Shown here: piece by piece, positions 42,683 through 51,120 of the stretch
How positions within the stretch are numbered: position 1 is the stretch's first letter
How the letters are laid out: each line of letters opens with the position of its first letter
NCBI GenBank assembly: GCA_027082955.1
Contig: JALWTA010000011.1
Coordinates: 25,202 to 89,201 of the forward strand
DNA: 64,000 bases
Direction of reading: 5' to 3'
From: Sulfurovum sp.
Lineage (GTDB): Bacteria > Campylobacterota > Campylobacteria > Campylobacterales > Sulfurovaceae
Program-made: the position numbers and the translations under genes
The notes under the pieces: generated by a model
What the model was told of the DNA's origin: nothing
The model's input: the letters and a program-made list of their open reading frames with translations, nothing else
Databases searched by the model: none

Positions 42683-42824
42683 GAAGTAGGAAGTAGGAAG
42701 TAGGAATGATAACAATATATGAATTTATGTCAAACTTAGCAAAACAGGCTTTCGCCGCATTCAATAAAAGCATTGCACAGCAATGCATACCGCAACTCCT
42801 ACCTCCTACCTTCTACCTCCTACC
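42679..42824. repeat. Inverted pair of heptamer arrays: (GTAGGAA)x4 - 90 bp - (TCCTACC-type)x4, with central hairpin
   Basis: 42679-42706 four perfect GTAGGAA units; 42797-42824 TCCTACC TCCTACC TTCTACC TCCTACC; hairpin GCATTGC-ACA-GCAATGC at 42770-42786. Confidence 0.9.
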
Positions 42825-42841
42825 TAAACAAGGAGCATTCC

Positions 42842-43621
42842 TTGTTTTTTAAAACCATCGACTTCTCCAAATACAGCAGCATCAAGATCGGTCAACCCGA
42901 GAAAGTGCTCATGATCGAAAAAGGAGATGCCGTCCCTTCTGACAGATACCTCATCGGCGGGGCGAACAATCTGCTCATCTCCCCGACACCTCCACCGCTG
43001 ATGATGCTCTCTAAGGATTTTGCCTACATCACACCGCGTGCAAACGGACTGCTTGAGATCGGTGCGGCGATACCTACGGGGCGTATCGTATCTTATGCGA
43101 AGAAGCATAACATAGGCGGTTTTGAGTTTTGCAGCAAACTGCCCGGCACCCTTGGCGGCATGCTGGCGATGAATGCCGGGGTCAAGGCGTATGAGATATT
43201 CAACATCCTTCACAGTATAGAGATCGATGGCAAATGGATAGACAAAAACGAGATTGTACACGGGTACAGATTTGCCAAACTCGGCGGGGTTGCAACGGCT
43301 GCCAGGTTTAAGATGCAGCAGGGGTTTTCAGAGGATCTGCTGCAAACACTGCTCTCTTTACGTACCAACCAGCCCCATGATCCCAGTGCCGGTTCGGCAT
43401 TTAAAAACCCGCCAAACGATGCAGCGGGGAGGCTAATCGAAGCCGTAGGACTAAAAGGATACCGCATCGGCAACATGGCATGGAGTGAGATACACGCAAA
43501 TTTTCTAGTGAATCTTGGCGGAGGCGTATATGAAGATGCTATGCAACTCATTGCACTGGCAAAAGCGCGTGTGGCGCAAGAGTTCAATATTCTCCTCGAA
43601 GAGGAGATCATACTGCTTTAA
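42842..43621 (+). CDS. murB: UDP-N-acetylenolpyruvoylglucosamine reductase
   Basis: IGGANNLLISP, FEFCSKLPGTLGGMLAMNAGVKAYEIF, NQPHDPSAGSAFKNP; TTG start preceded by AAGGAG proposed because residues encoded upstream derive from the repeat. Confidence 0.88.
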   Translation: MFFKTIDFSKYSSIKIGQPEKVLMIEKGDAVPSDRYLIGGANNLLISPTPPPLMMLSKDFAYITPRANGLLEIGAAIPTGRIVSYAKKHNIGGFEFCSKLPGTLGGMLAMNAGVKAYEIFNILHSIEIDGKWIDKNEIVHGYRFAKLGGVATAARFKMQQGFSEDLLQTLLSLRTNQPHDPSAGSAFKNPPNDAAGRLIEAVGLKGYRIGNMAWSEIHANFLVNLGGGVYEDAMQLIALAKARVAQEFNILLEEEIILL

Positions 43622-43625
43622 CGTA

Positions 43626-44138
43626 CTACTGCTTCTCTGCGCAGCGTACACAGCGGATATAGTTTGATTCCCGTCCATTGCGTTTATACCTGTAGGCATC
43701 TGCAGGATAAACCACATAATATCGCCCATCTACCGCCGGCGTAGATGTCCAAAAATCTCTATCTCTTGAATAGGTGAAATTTTCACCGAAATAGTGATGC
43801 ACAGCCATCAATTCATCTGCGGTGGGAAGTCTCCAGTCATTATATCCGGCATAGTTCAGATTTTGGCAGTACCGTACAGCATACGGCATAGAACCGGCTT
43901 TTCCAAAAGAACGGTTCTTAGCAAATGCACCATCTTCAGCATCGGTATACGGTGCATCCTGCCACATCAACCCGGTCTTCTTGTCCAAATAGATTTTCCC
44001 TGCTGTACAAGGGGCTTTTACCGGTGCAACTGCTGGCAATGCAGGTGCGAGATTGCCTCCTGCTGTCAATAAAAGGGTTGAGAGCGCTATGCCTAAACTG
44101 ATCGCCGCTTTTTTCATTCTTTGCTCCTTATAGTCCAA
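43626..44138 (-). CDS. DUF1566 / Lcl C-terminal domain protein
   Basis: KTGLMWQDAPY ... NYAGYNDWRLPTADELMAVHHY ... DFWTSTP pattern; signal peptide. Confidence 0.82.
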   Translation of the reverse strand: MDYKEQRMKKAAISLGIALSTLLLTAGGNLAPALPAVAPVKAPCTAGKIYLDKKTGLMWQDAPYTDAEDGAFAKNRSFGKAGSMPYAVRYCQNLNYAGYNDWRLPTADELMAVHHYFGENFTYSRDRDFWTSTPAVDGRYYVVYPADAYRYKRNGRESNYIRCVRCAEKQ

Positions 44139-44203
44139 TATTATTCAATATCATAATATAACCTTTCTAAACTATAGCTAAAATTTCCTGATGCGCGGTG
44201 TAA

Positions 44204-44794
44204 TTACGGATGAATTGTAATAGGAACACCATTGCGTACTCCTGCCCAGAGTCTATCCATAGCCTTGTTGGGTACTGCCATACATCCCTCTGTCCAGTCA
44301 TGCGCCAATGTATACGCATCTCCCCTGCCATCGGCATTCCACTTAGGCTGTCCGTGAATGGTAATGTATCCGCCGGGGCACAACCCTTTCGCTTTGCATC
44401 GTGCAAGATCTTCTTTGTTCGGATAGGAGACCATCAATGACCGATACAGTCTTGGATCACACTTTTTCCTCACAATCCGATAGTTCCCTTCCGGTGTTTT
44501 GTAGTCACCTGCTTCCATTTTTGGTCCCTTGTCGCCATTCTTTCCAAGAGACATACGGGATTCAAAAACCTTTTTGCCCTCTCTATAGCCTTCAAGAATA
44601 CGTTTGGATTTGTAGGCAACCAGCCGATCAATGATCATATCCTGCCTGATTTCAGACCCGTTAGCCAGCTGACGCAGACATGTACGTATGTCATACGGCG
44701 TCTTGTCAACTTTTCCATAATAGGTAGGTGTACCGCACCCTCCAATAAACAGTGCTATCGCAATCCCGGCAAATCCCAAAAATTTCATCTTCAT
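44204..44794 (-). CDS. L,D-transpeptidase/YafK-like lipoprotein
   Basis: Lipobox IGGCGTP; ITIHGQPKWN ... LAHDWTEGCMAVPNKAMDRLW. Confidence 0.85.
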   Translation of the reverse strand: MKMKFLGFAGIAIALFIGGCGTPTYYGKVDKTPYDIRTCLRQLANGSEIRQDMIIDRLVAYKSKRILEGYREGKKVFESRMSLGKNGDKGPKMEAGDYKTPEGNYRIVRKKCDPRLYRSLMVSYPNKEDLARCKAKGLCPGGYITIHGQPKWNADGRGDAYTLAHDWTEGCMAVPNKAMDRLWAGVRNGVPITIHP

Positions 44795-44824
44795 ACTCTC
44801 TCCTGTGCGTTCAATGTCATCATA

Positions 44825-45163
44825 TTAACCCCAATCTTCATGCTGCGCTTTTCTTTTATGTTTCTCTTTCTTGTAAGAAGTTGCGTTTTTAAGCTTCTGC
44901 AATCGGTTCAGATTGCTCATTTCCGCTTCTCTGATATCATCCAGCATGCCGTCATCAAAATCCTCACCGGTACATGTCTCACCATACAACCGTTCAACAT
45001 ACGCTTTAAGCCGCTGATGGTATTCGGACTCAAGCAGCACATCTTCACGCTGGTCCAGTTTCTCTTTGAGCTGTTTTAATTTTGCAACGAACTGCTTTGC
45101 TGTACACTCATTATCACGAAACATGCGAAAAAGATTTTTCCCTATCTTCTCCAGTTCCGTCAT
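44825..45163 (-). CDS. Hypothetical protein
   Basis: 112 aa ORF, same strand between two L,D-transpeptidase genes. Confidence 0.5.
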   Translation of the reverse strand: MTELEKIGKNLFRMFRDNECTAKQFVAKLKQLKEKLDQREDVLLESEYHQRLKAYVERLYGETCTGEDFDDGMLDDIREAEMSNLNRLQKLKNATSYKKEKHKRKAQHEDWG

Positions 45164-45224
45164 ATACTTTTGCCGGTTAAATTTGTCAATCTGTTTTTGC
45201 GTATATCGGGTAATGGTACATCCT

Positions 45225-45803
45225 CTACTTTATAATGACAGGAACGCCTTCCCTGACGGCATACCACAACTGCTTCATGGCACTGTTTGTCACAGCCACA
45301 CAGCCGTGTGTCCAATTGTGTGCCAGCGTATAGTCATCACCATGTCCGTCAGCATTCCATGTAGGCTGGGCATGGATCGTAATGTCGCCTCCCGGGTCAA
45401 CACCCCGTTTTTTTGCCGAAGCGATATCCTCAGGTCGGGGGTAGGAGATGCACAAAGACCTGTAATATTTGGGAGAACAGAGCTTTCGGTGTATCCAAAA
45501 GGTACCTTCCGGTGTTCTGCAATCACCTTTTTCCCGTTTTTGTCCTACTGGATTTTTTCCCAAAGAGACAGGGAAACTGCTCTGTATTTTACCATCTCTA
45601 TACAGGTACAGAGTACGTTCTTTTTTAACAACCACAATCTTGTCTATCTTTTCACTTTCATCAAAATCTTTTGCAGCCAGCAATTCTTTTTGACACTCTT
45701 TTAGTGAATAGTGATCCCCCTCAACTTCAGGTGAGGCGCATCCCATGATTGCTAGATACAAGCAAAACAGTACAAAAGTAGACAGACGTTGCATATTTAA
45801 CAT
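45225..45803 (-). CDS. L,D-transpeptidase/YafK-like lipoprotein
   Basis: Lipobox AIMGCASP; ITIHAQPTWNADGHGDDYTLAHNWTHGCVAVTNSAM; start taken at MLNMQRLSTF. Confidence 0.85.
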   Translation of the reverse strand: MLNMQRLSTFVLFCLYLAIMGCASPEVEGDHYSLKECQKELLAAKDFDESEKIDKIVVVKKERTLYLYRDGKIQSSFPVSLGKNPVGQKREKGDCRTPEGTFWIHRKLCSPKYYRSLCISYPRPEDIASAKKRGVDPGGDITIHAQPTWNADGHGDDYTLAHNWTHGCVAVTNSAMKQLWYAVREGVPVIIK

Positions 45804-45915
45804 GATGGATTGTATCAAAATTACGATTATGCTGTCATAATAGATAAGTATAGTTAGGGTAACGAAATAAAAGAGAGAAGGGAAACAAACAAAATGCCCC
45901 AAGAGGGGCACAGCA

Positions 45916-46437
45916 TTACGCGTTGGCAGCCGCTTTTGCAGCTTCGATCGCCTCTTCGTAGTTTGGCTCTTGCGTAATTTCAGGAACAACCTGTTTGTAC
46001 GTTACTTTGCCGTCTTTGCCGATCACAAAGATCACACGTGCAAGTACACCTGCAAGTGGTCCGTCTGCAAGCAGTACGCCGTATGCATTACCAAAGTCTT
46101 TGTTTCTAAAGTCAGAACATACTTTAATGTTTTCGATGCCTGCTGCACCACACCATCTTGCTGCTGCAAAAGGAAGGTCCATAGAGACTGTGATCACCTC
46201 TACACCCTCAAGATCAGCTGCTTCTTGGTTAAATCTTCTTGTCTCAGCGTCACATACACCAGTGTCAAGTGAAGGAACAGCGATAACAAGCTGCACTTTC
46301 CCTTCTCCGCCTACCTGCTCATCCTGGAGCATTGGGTTGGAGTTTACCACTGTTACTACCGGAGCTGTATCTCCAACGTTTACTTCATTACCTGCGAGGT
46401 TACATACGATGTCGTTTTTAAATGTTACTGTTGCCAT
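45916..46437 (-). CDS. tpx: Thiol peroxidase
   Basis: FNQEAADLEGVEVITVSMDLPFAAARWCGAAGIENIKVCSDFRNKDFGNAYGVLL; VPSLDTGVCDAETRRF. Confidence 0.95.
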   Translation of the reverse strand: MATVTFKNDIVCNLAGNEVNVGDTAPVVTVVNSNPMLQDEQVGGEGKVQLVIAVPSLDTGVCDAETRRFNQEAADLEGVEVITVSMDLPFAAARWCGAAGIENIKVCSDFRNKDFGNAYGVLLADGPLAGVLARVIFVIGKDGKVTYKQVVPEITQEPNYEEAIEAAKAAANA

Positions 46438-46566
46438 TTAATATCCTTTTATTTAAGTTTGATAGTCGTAGTATGGCTTAATTAGGATAAAATTACTCTT
46501 AATTAAAAGGAGACGATCTCATCATTCAAAAGAATTGATGAAGTGTTACTAAATGACACATAAAAG

Positions 46567-47736
46567 TTAGAGTCCTGGAATTCTTGGTATTCTTCCCAGC
46601 TTGCTATTGCGGCAGTACCAGCCCCAGCCCTTTTTCATCCAGTGTCCCACCACCGGCATAGGGATCATCTTCCCGCCTTTACTGTCACGATAGACAAAGG
46701 CTGCTCCGTTGCCTGTATCCATCACACACAAAATGTTTAGATGATCCATATAGCTCTCTTTGGAATCGATGTGCTGAATATCCATCCAGATATTGTGTGC
46801 CGTATTACGTGCCATCACTTCAGCGACATGCCCCTGTTTCGCACGCCACTTCGGTCCTATCAACGATGCAGAATCCCCAATGGCATAAATGCCGTCAAAA
46901 CCTTCGACCTCATTGTATTCATTGGTCACGACAAATCCTGCATCACTCAGAGGCAGTCCAGACGCTTTCAAGACACTATGCCCTGTTCCGGCAGCAATGA
47001 ACATTGTCAGATCCGATACGATCTTCTCTCCATCTTCAAAAAGTATCCCATCTTCAACAAATTCAGTGATTTTAGAGCCGATTTTTGTTTTCACATCTGT
47101 CATTTTGAACATTTTGTCCATCATTTCCAGTGCTTTCTCGCCCATCTTCTGACCCGGCTTTGCCATAGGAGCGAAGAAGATCAGTTCAAACCTGTCGCGC
47201 ACTCCCTTTTTCTTGAGGTAATTGTGCACATTGAAAAGCACTTCAAAGGCAGGACCGCCGCGCACGGCAGAGGTATCTTTGGGGTTTCCGCCAAACCCGA
47301 AAGCAAGTTTGCCGCTTCCCTTCTGCACCAAAGCATCCAGACGCTCATACAGTGCTGTTGCCTCTTCTGGTTTTCCACAAATAGAGAGTGTATGTTCCAT
47401 ACCTTTATGCATGATCTTATCCTGACCCATCGCCACAACGACATAATCATACCCCTCCAGCACACGACCGCTTGCAAGCGTGGTACGTTTTGTCTTGGGG
47501 TCAAAGGCAGTAACAGGATCGACAATCACTTTAAATCCATGCGCAAATGCCAGCTTGTCCAAAGGCACGCTGACATCCTCCATAGTCGCATCACCGGTAG
47601 GTATCCAGATCGAGGTTGGGTAAATATAGAAAAAGTCCCGATCACTTACAAGCGTCACATCGAGATCATGTTTTCTAAGGGAGATCGCCGCCTCTACACC
47701 TGCAAATCCGCCTCCAAGCACCAATACTCTCGCCAT
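46567..47736 (-). CDS. sqr: FAD-dependent oxidoreductase, sulfide:quinone oxidoreductase family
   Basis: MARVLVLGGGFAGVEAAISLRKHDLDVTLVSDRDFFYIYPTSIWIP; SQR/FCC-like fold; C-terminal MKKGWGWYCRNSKLGRIPRIPG. Confidence 0.8.
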   Translation of the reverse strand: MARVLVLGGGFAGVEAAISLRKHDLDVTLVSDRDFFYIYPTSIWIPTGDATMEDVSVPLDKLAFAHGFKVIVDPVTAFDPKTKRTTLASGRVLEGYDYVVVAMGQDKIMHKGMEHTLSICGKPEEATALYERLDALVQKGSGKLAFGFGGNPKDTSAVRGGPAFEVLFNVHNYLKKKGVRDRFELIFFAPMAKPGQKMGEKALEMMDKMFKMTDVKTKIGSKITEFVEDGILFEDGEKIVSDLTMFIAAGTGHSVLKASGLPLSDAGFVVTNEYNEVEGFDGIYAIGDSASLIGPKWRAKQGHVAEVMARNTAHNIWMDIQHIDSKESYMDHLNILCVMDTGNGAAFVYRDSKGGKMIPMPVVGHWMKKGWGWYCRNSKLGRIPRIPGL

Positions 47737-47746
47737 GATGACTCCT

Positions 47747-47941
47747 TTAGTATTTGACAATATCCGCTTTTACCGGCAGAGCATCACTGACACTGCCGTG
47801 TGCCTGGGCAAAAGCATACAATGCTCCTACCAACAGTCCAGACAGCACAACAATCCATACAGTCAACCGTTTTTGCACCCCTGCTGGAGCACTGTAATCC
47901 TCTATCTGCTCCAGTGCAGGCTCATAGTCATATCTACCCAT
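47747..47941 (-). CDS. Small single-TM protein between ccoG and sqr
   Basis: 64 aa, TM segment WIVVLSGLLVGALYAFAQAHG; tight spacing to both neighbours. Confidence 0.6.
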   Translation of the reverse strand: MGRYDYEPALEQIEDYSAPAGVQKRLTVWIVVLSGLLVGALYAFAQAHGSVSDALPVKADIVKY

Positions 47942-47942
47942 T

Positions 47943-49403
47943 TTACTGCTTCTTCAGAAGGTCGGCACGAGGATAGACGAATACAGTATGTCGTATCACT
48001 TCTATCTTCTTCTTGTCATCAACCGCATATGCTTTGATGGTTACAGGGATAGGCACATCTTTACGTGTACTGTCTGCCAATTTTGCATCAGTTCTCAATA
48101 CAACGACTTTTTTACGTTTTTTTCCTGCCGCGATAGAAAAGCTCTCTTTGGGTCTTACGATCTTGAGCTTTTTACCGAGATCACCTTCCACTTCAAAATA
48201 ATAGGTGTGTCGTTTACTGTCTGTGTTGGCAAACAGGAATACATAATCATTTTCCACTCCGCCATCATCAAGTATTTTATACAGTCTGGTTGTTTTGTTA
48301 ATATTTAGCAGCATATGCTCTTTCTTGCTTCCCATCGTAAAGAGTGCGACCAGAACAATAGTCAGTACCGTAAAGTAGGCAATCACTTTCGGTCTGAATA
48401 TCTTGGTCTTTCTCTCATGCTTTTCTGTCTCAACCACACTTGACCACTGCACAAGGCTCGGCTTCCCAAGGGCACCCATGACCTGCGTACAGGCATCGAC
48501 ACACTCAAGACAGTTGATGCACTCAAGTTGCAACCCTTTACGAATATCGATGTGGGTTGGACAGACAGTTACACAGCTTTCACAGGTTGTACATTCCGCT
48601 TCAGGATTGACAGCTTTAAGCTCCTTTTGCTTCTTGAAGACTTTGTGTCTGTCGTTACCATGCCCTTCATAAATCTCTCCACCACGGATCGGGTCGTAGA
48701 TAGCCATCAGAGTATCATCATCATAAAGTACCGACTGTACACGGCTGTAAGGACAAATATAGACACAGAAATCCTCTTTAATAAAGACCACATCCAAAAT
48801 CAAAAAGAGTGCAACGCCCGCAACAAATCCAATCATGATCATATGATCCGCTGGATGCTGCAGATATTTAAAGAAATCTTCCGGCGGAACAAAGTACCAC
48901 ATGAAATCCGCTGCAGCAATCACAGCCAGTACAGACCAGAGCAAAATAGCAATAAGCTTTTTGACCTTGTTCTCCGGTTTGCTCATATCCGGCTCCTGCT
49001 GCTTGTTCTTGATACGCTTTCTCAATCCAAGCAGTTTGGTCTCAATAAGATCCCGATAGACCACACGGAAGATCGTCTGGGGACATGCCCAGCCACACCA
49101 TGCACGCCCGCCTACTGCCGTAACTGCAAAAATTCCCAAAAAGAGAAGCATCAACATAAACGGCATCAGATAGAGCTCCTGCATATCAAACGCCACGCCT
49201 GCAAGATGCAGTTTTTTATGGTCAAAACTGAGCAGGAACAGATGGTTGCCGTTAATCGTGATCCACGGCATTCCCAATGATATGATGGTTGCTGCCACAT
49301 ACATCCAGTAACGTTTAATACGGTAAGGCACCCATCCTTTCAAATACTCCTTCGCCATGTTTTTCTTTGGTTTTTTCATCTCTTGCTGTACTGCTGCTTC
49401 CAT
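47943..49403 (-). CDS. ccoG: Cytochrome c oxidase accessory protein CcoG (polyferredoxin)
   Basis: GGRAWCGWACPQTIFR; CTTCESCVTVCPTHIDIRKGLQLECINCLECVDAC. Confidence 0.93.
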   Translation of the reverse strand: MEAAVQQEMKKPKKNMAKEYLKGWVPYRIKRYWMYVAATIISLGMPWITINGNHLFLLSFDHKKLHLAGVAFDMQELYLMPFMLMLLFLGIFAVTAVGGRAWCGWACPQTIFRVVYRDLIETKLLGLRKRIKNKQQEPDMSKPENKVKKLIAILLWSVLAVIAAADFMWYFVPPEDFFKYLQHPADHMIMIGFVAGVALFLILDVVFIKEDFCVYICPYSRVQSVLYDDDTLMAIYDPIRGGEIYEGHGNDRHKVFKKQKELKAVNPEAECTTCESCVTVCPTHIDIRKGLQLECINCLECVDACTQVMGALGKPSLVQWSSVVETEKHERKTKIFRPKVIAYFTVLTIVLVALFTMGSKKEHMLLNINKTTRLYKILDDGGVENDYVFLFANTDSKRHTYYFEVEGDLGKKLKIVRPKESFSIAAGKKRKKVVVLRTDAKLADSTRKDVPIPVTIKAYAVDDKKKIEVIRHTVFVYPRADLLKKQ

Positions 49404-49404
49404 G

Positions 49405-50079
49405 TTACGATATCCTTTCTTTTTGATTGTACTCCTGTTGTTCAAAAGGGCAAATAAGTACGGTATTGTCCGCGCCACCGATCTGCTGTGGTGATGCAAT
49501 CTCCATCCATGCTCCCTTAATCAACTCTCTTATTCCGCGTGATTCAATATAATCCTTCAGCGAACTGCGACTTACATTTAACTCTCTTGCAATCGCACTG
49601 ACGTTCATCCCCTCTTTCAAAAGTTCGATAATACGTCCCTGGTGCACATCGAATTTGGAAGAGGAACGGCTCCCTTTCGGGCGACCGATCTGACCTGTTT
49701 TTGCCTTTTGGGCCTCCCTTAGGTCATTCAACAGAGGGAAAACATCTACCAGTGGTGATGTTTTCGTTACCGTTGTACCCGATCCGGCAATATAAAGTGT
49801 GATCCCGCGACTGAGCATACAGTTGATCACCTTGACCACCTCCTCTACAACATCGCTGAGGATCGCAAGGTGTTCTACGACTATTCCGTCCCCTTCCTTT
49901 AAAGAGTGTAAAAATTTTTCAAACTCTTTGCGCTCTTCTATCGGTCGGCTTTTTGTACTGTACTCGATCACCTCTTTCTCGATCTGAAGTCCCTGTGCCA
50001 ATGCAAAAGAGAGCATCGTGCGCTGTTGCTGCGACAAATTGCTGTGATTTGGCATCTGTCGTAAATATGCGTATGTCAT
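49405..50079 (-). CDS. Serine-recombinase-like protein lacking catalytic residues, probable transcriptional regulator
   Basis: Resolvase-like N-terminal fold, GRPKGSRSSSKFD linker, C-terminal HTH NVSAIARELNVSRSSLKDYI; RVS and DRLGRS catalytic motifs absent. Confidence 0.75.
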   Translation of the reverse strand: MTYAYLRQMPNHSNLSQQQRTMLSFALAQGLQIEKEVIEYSTKSRPIEERKEFEKFLHSLKEGDGIVVEHLAILSDVVEEVVKVINCMLSRGITLYIAGSGTTVTKTSPLVDVFPLLNDLREAQKAKTGQIGRPKGSRSSSKFDVHQGRIIELLKEGMNVSAIARELNVSRSSLKDYIESRGIRELIKGAWMEIASPQQIGGADNTVLICPFEQQEYNQKERIS

Positions 50080-50140
50080 AACTCTCCTTTATCATTTTCA
50101 TTATCTTACTAAATCAGATGTTAAAAATAAATAAATTTGG

Positions 50141-50200
50141 ATGTTTTTACGTCATATATTATCTTTTTTCGTCATAGTAGTTTTATTTTCGTCAACAATT
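50141..50200. repeat. Three direct repeats TTTTTWCGTCA at exact 20-bp period
   Basis: atgtttttacgtcatatatt / atcttttttcgtcatagtag / ttttattttcgtcaacaatt. Confidence 0.85.
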
Positions 50201-50237
50201 ATGATAAAATGCATCAAAAAAACACAAGGATACCTTC

Positions 50238-50717
50238 GTGAACCTTACCCATCTTGATGAACAGAACAAACCAAAAATGGTTGATGTCTCAGACAAAACA
50301 GACACAACCCGTATCGCCACTGCCAGCGGTATTATAGAGGTAAGCCAAGAAGCATACGATGCTGTCATGACCAATACGGCAAAAAAAGGTCCCGTTTTGC
50401 AAACAGCGGTCATTGCTGCCATTCAAGGTACCAAGCAAACCAGTACGCTGATACCTATGTGCCATCCGCTGATGCTTACCTCCGTCAAAACAGATATTGA
50501 AGAACTTCCCGAAATACCGGGCTTCAAACTGACTGTTACTGCCAAACTTACCGGTAAAACCGGTGTAGAGATGGAGGCACTTACCGGAGTGAGTATCGGT
50601 TTACTGACGATCTACGATATGCTCAAAGCGATTGACAAAGGTATGGTGATCAAAAATGTACAGCTTGAGCACAAAAGCGGTGGAAAGTCAGGTGATTTTA
50701 ACCGAGAAGACCAATAA
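50238..50717 (+). CDS. moaC: Cyclic pyranopterin monophosphate synthase
   Basis: [62 protein letters not shown]. Confidence 0.96.
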   Translation: MNLTHLDEQNKPKMVDVSDKTDTTRIATASGIIEVSQEAYDAVMTNTAKKGPVLQTAVIAAIQGTKQTSTLIPMCHPLMLTSVKTDIEELPEIPGFKLTVTAKLTGKTGVEMEALTGVSIGLLTIYDMLKAIDKGMVIKNVQLEHKSGGKSGDFNREDQ

Positions 50718-50788
50718 AAGCAACCTCGGTTGCATCACTGTTACACGGTTTGTTATATAATAGTAAAAAACATAGCAAGGAGTCTGCC

Positions 50789-51058
50789 ATGATTCTTGAC
50801 AGCCATACCACAGAAAAACCGACCATAGAGTATCCCACAAACTGGGGGTTTAAAATCATCGGTAGAGACGAAGAAAAACTTAAAGCATGCATCAAAGAGG
50901 TGATGGGAGAGAAGGAACACCTTTGCTCACTAGGCAACCGTTCCAGAACTGGTAAGTTCACAACCTACAACGCCTCCTGTACGGTCGAAAGCCAGGAAGA
51001 GAGAGACAGGATCTTCAAGTGTTTTCAGGATCATGATGATGTTGAAATGGTTATCTGA
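50789..51058 (+). CDS. DUF493 (YbeD-like) protein
   Basis: Start taken at MILDSHTTEKPTIEYPTNWGFKIIGRDEEKL; about 90 aa ferredoxin-like YbeD pattern. Confidence 0.75.
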   Translation: MILDSHTTEKPTIEYPTNWGFKIIGRDEEKLKACIKEVMGEKEHLCSLGNRSRTGKFTTYNASCTVESQEERDRIFKCFQDHDDVEMVI

Positions 51059-51120
51059 GTTTTACTTCACCACCCTTTTGGCTCTCTGCACATACTCCAA
51101 AGGGTTGTGCTAAAGTGTTT

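Noticed and set aside
42679-42824. CRISPR-like array
   Set aside because: Units are 7 nt with no spacers; tandem/inverted heptamers, not CRISPR repeats; no cas genes in the window.
44204-44794. Loss of catalytic His in L,D-transpeptidase (TEGC instead of S/THGC)
   Set aside because: YafK/ErfK-like proteins commonly read WTDGC or similar at this position, so not convincingly unusual.
46741-47757. 338-aa plus-strand ORF antisense to sqr
   Set aside because: Lies entirely opposite a strong FAD-oxidoreductase CDS; His/Cys-rich reverse-strand artefact.
49405-50079. Invertible DNA switch controlled by the recombinase-like gene
   Set aside because: Catalytic motifs missing and no flanking inverted repeats around a promoter; the 20-bp repeats are direct, not inverted.
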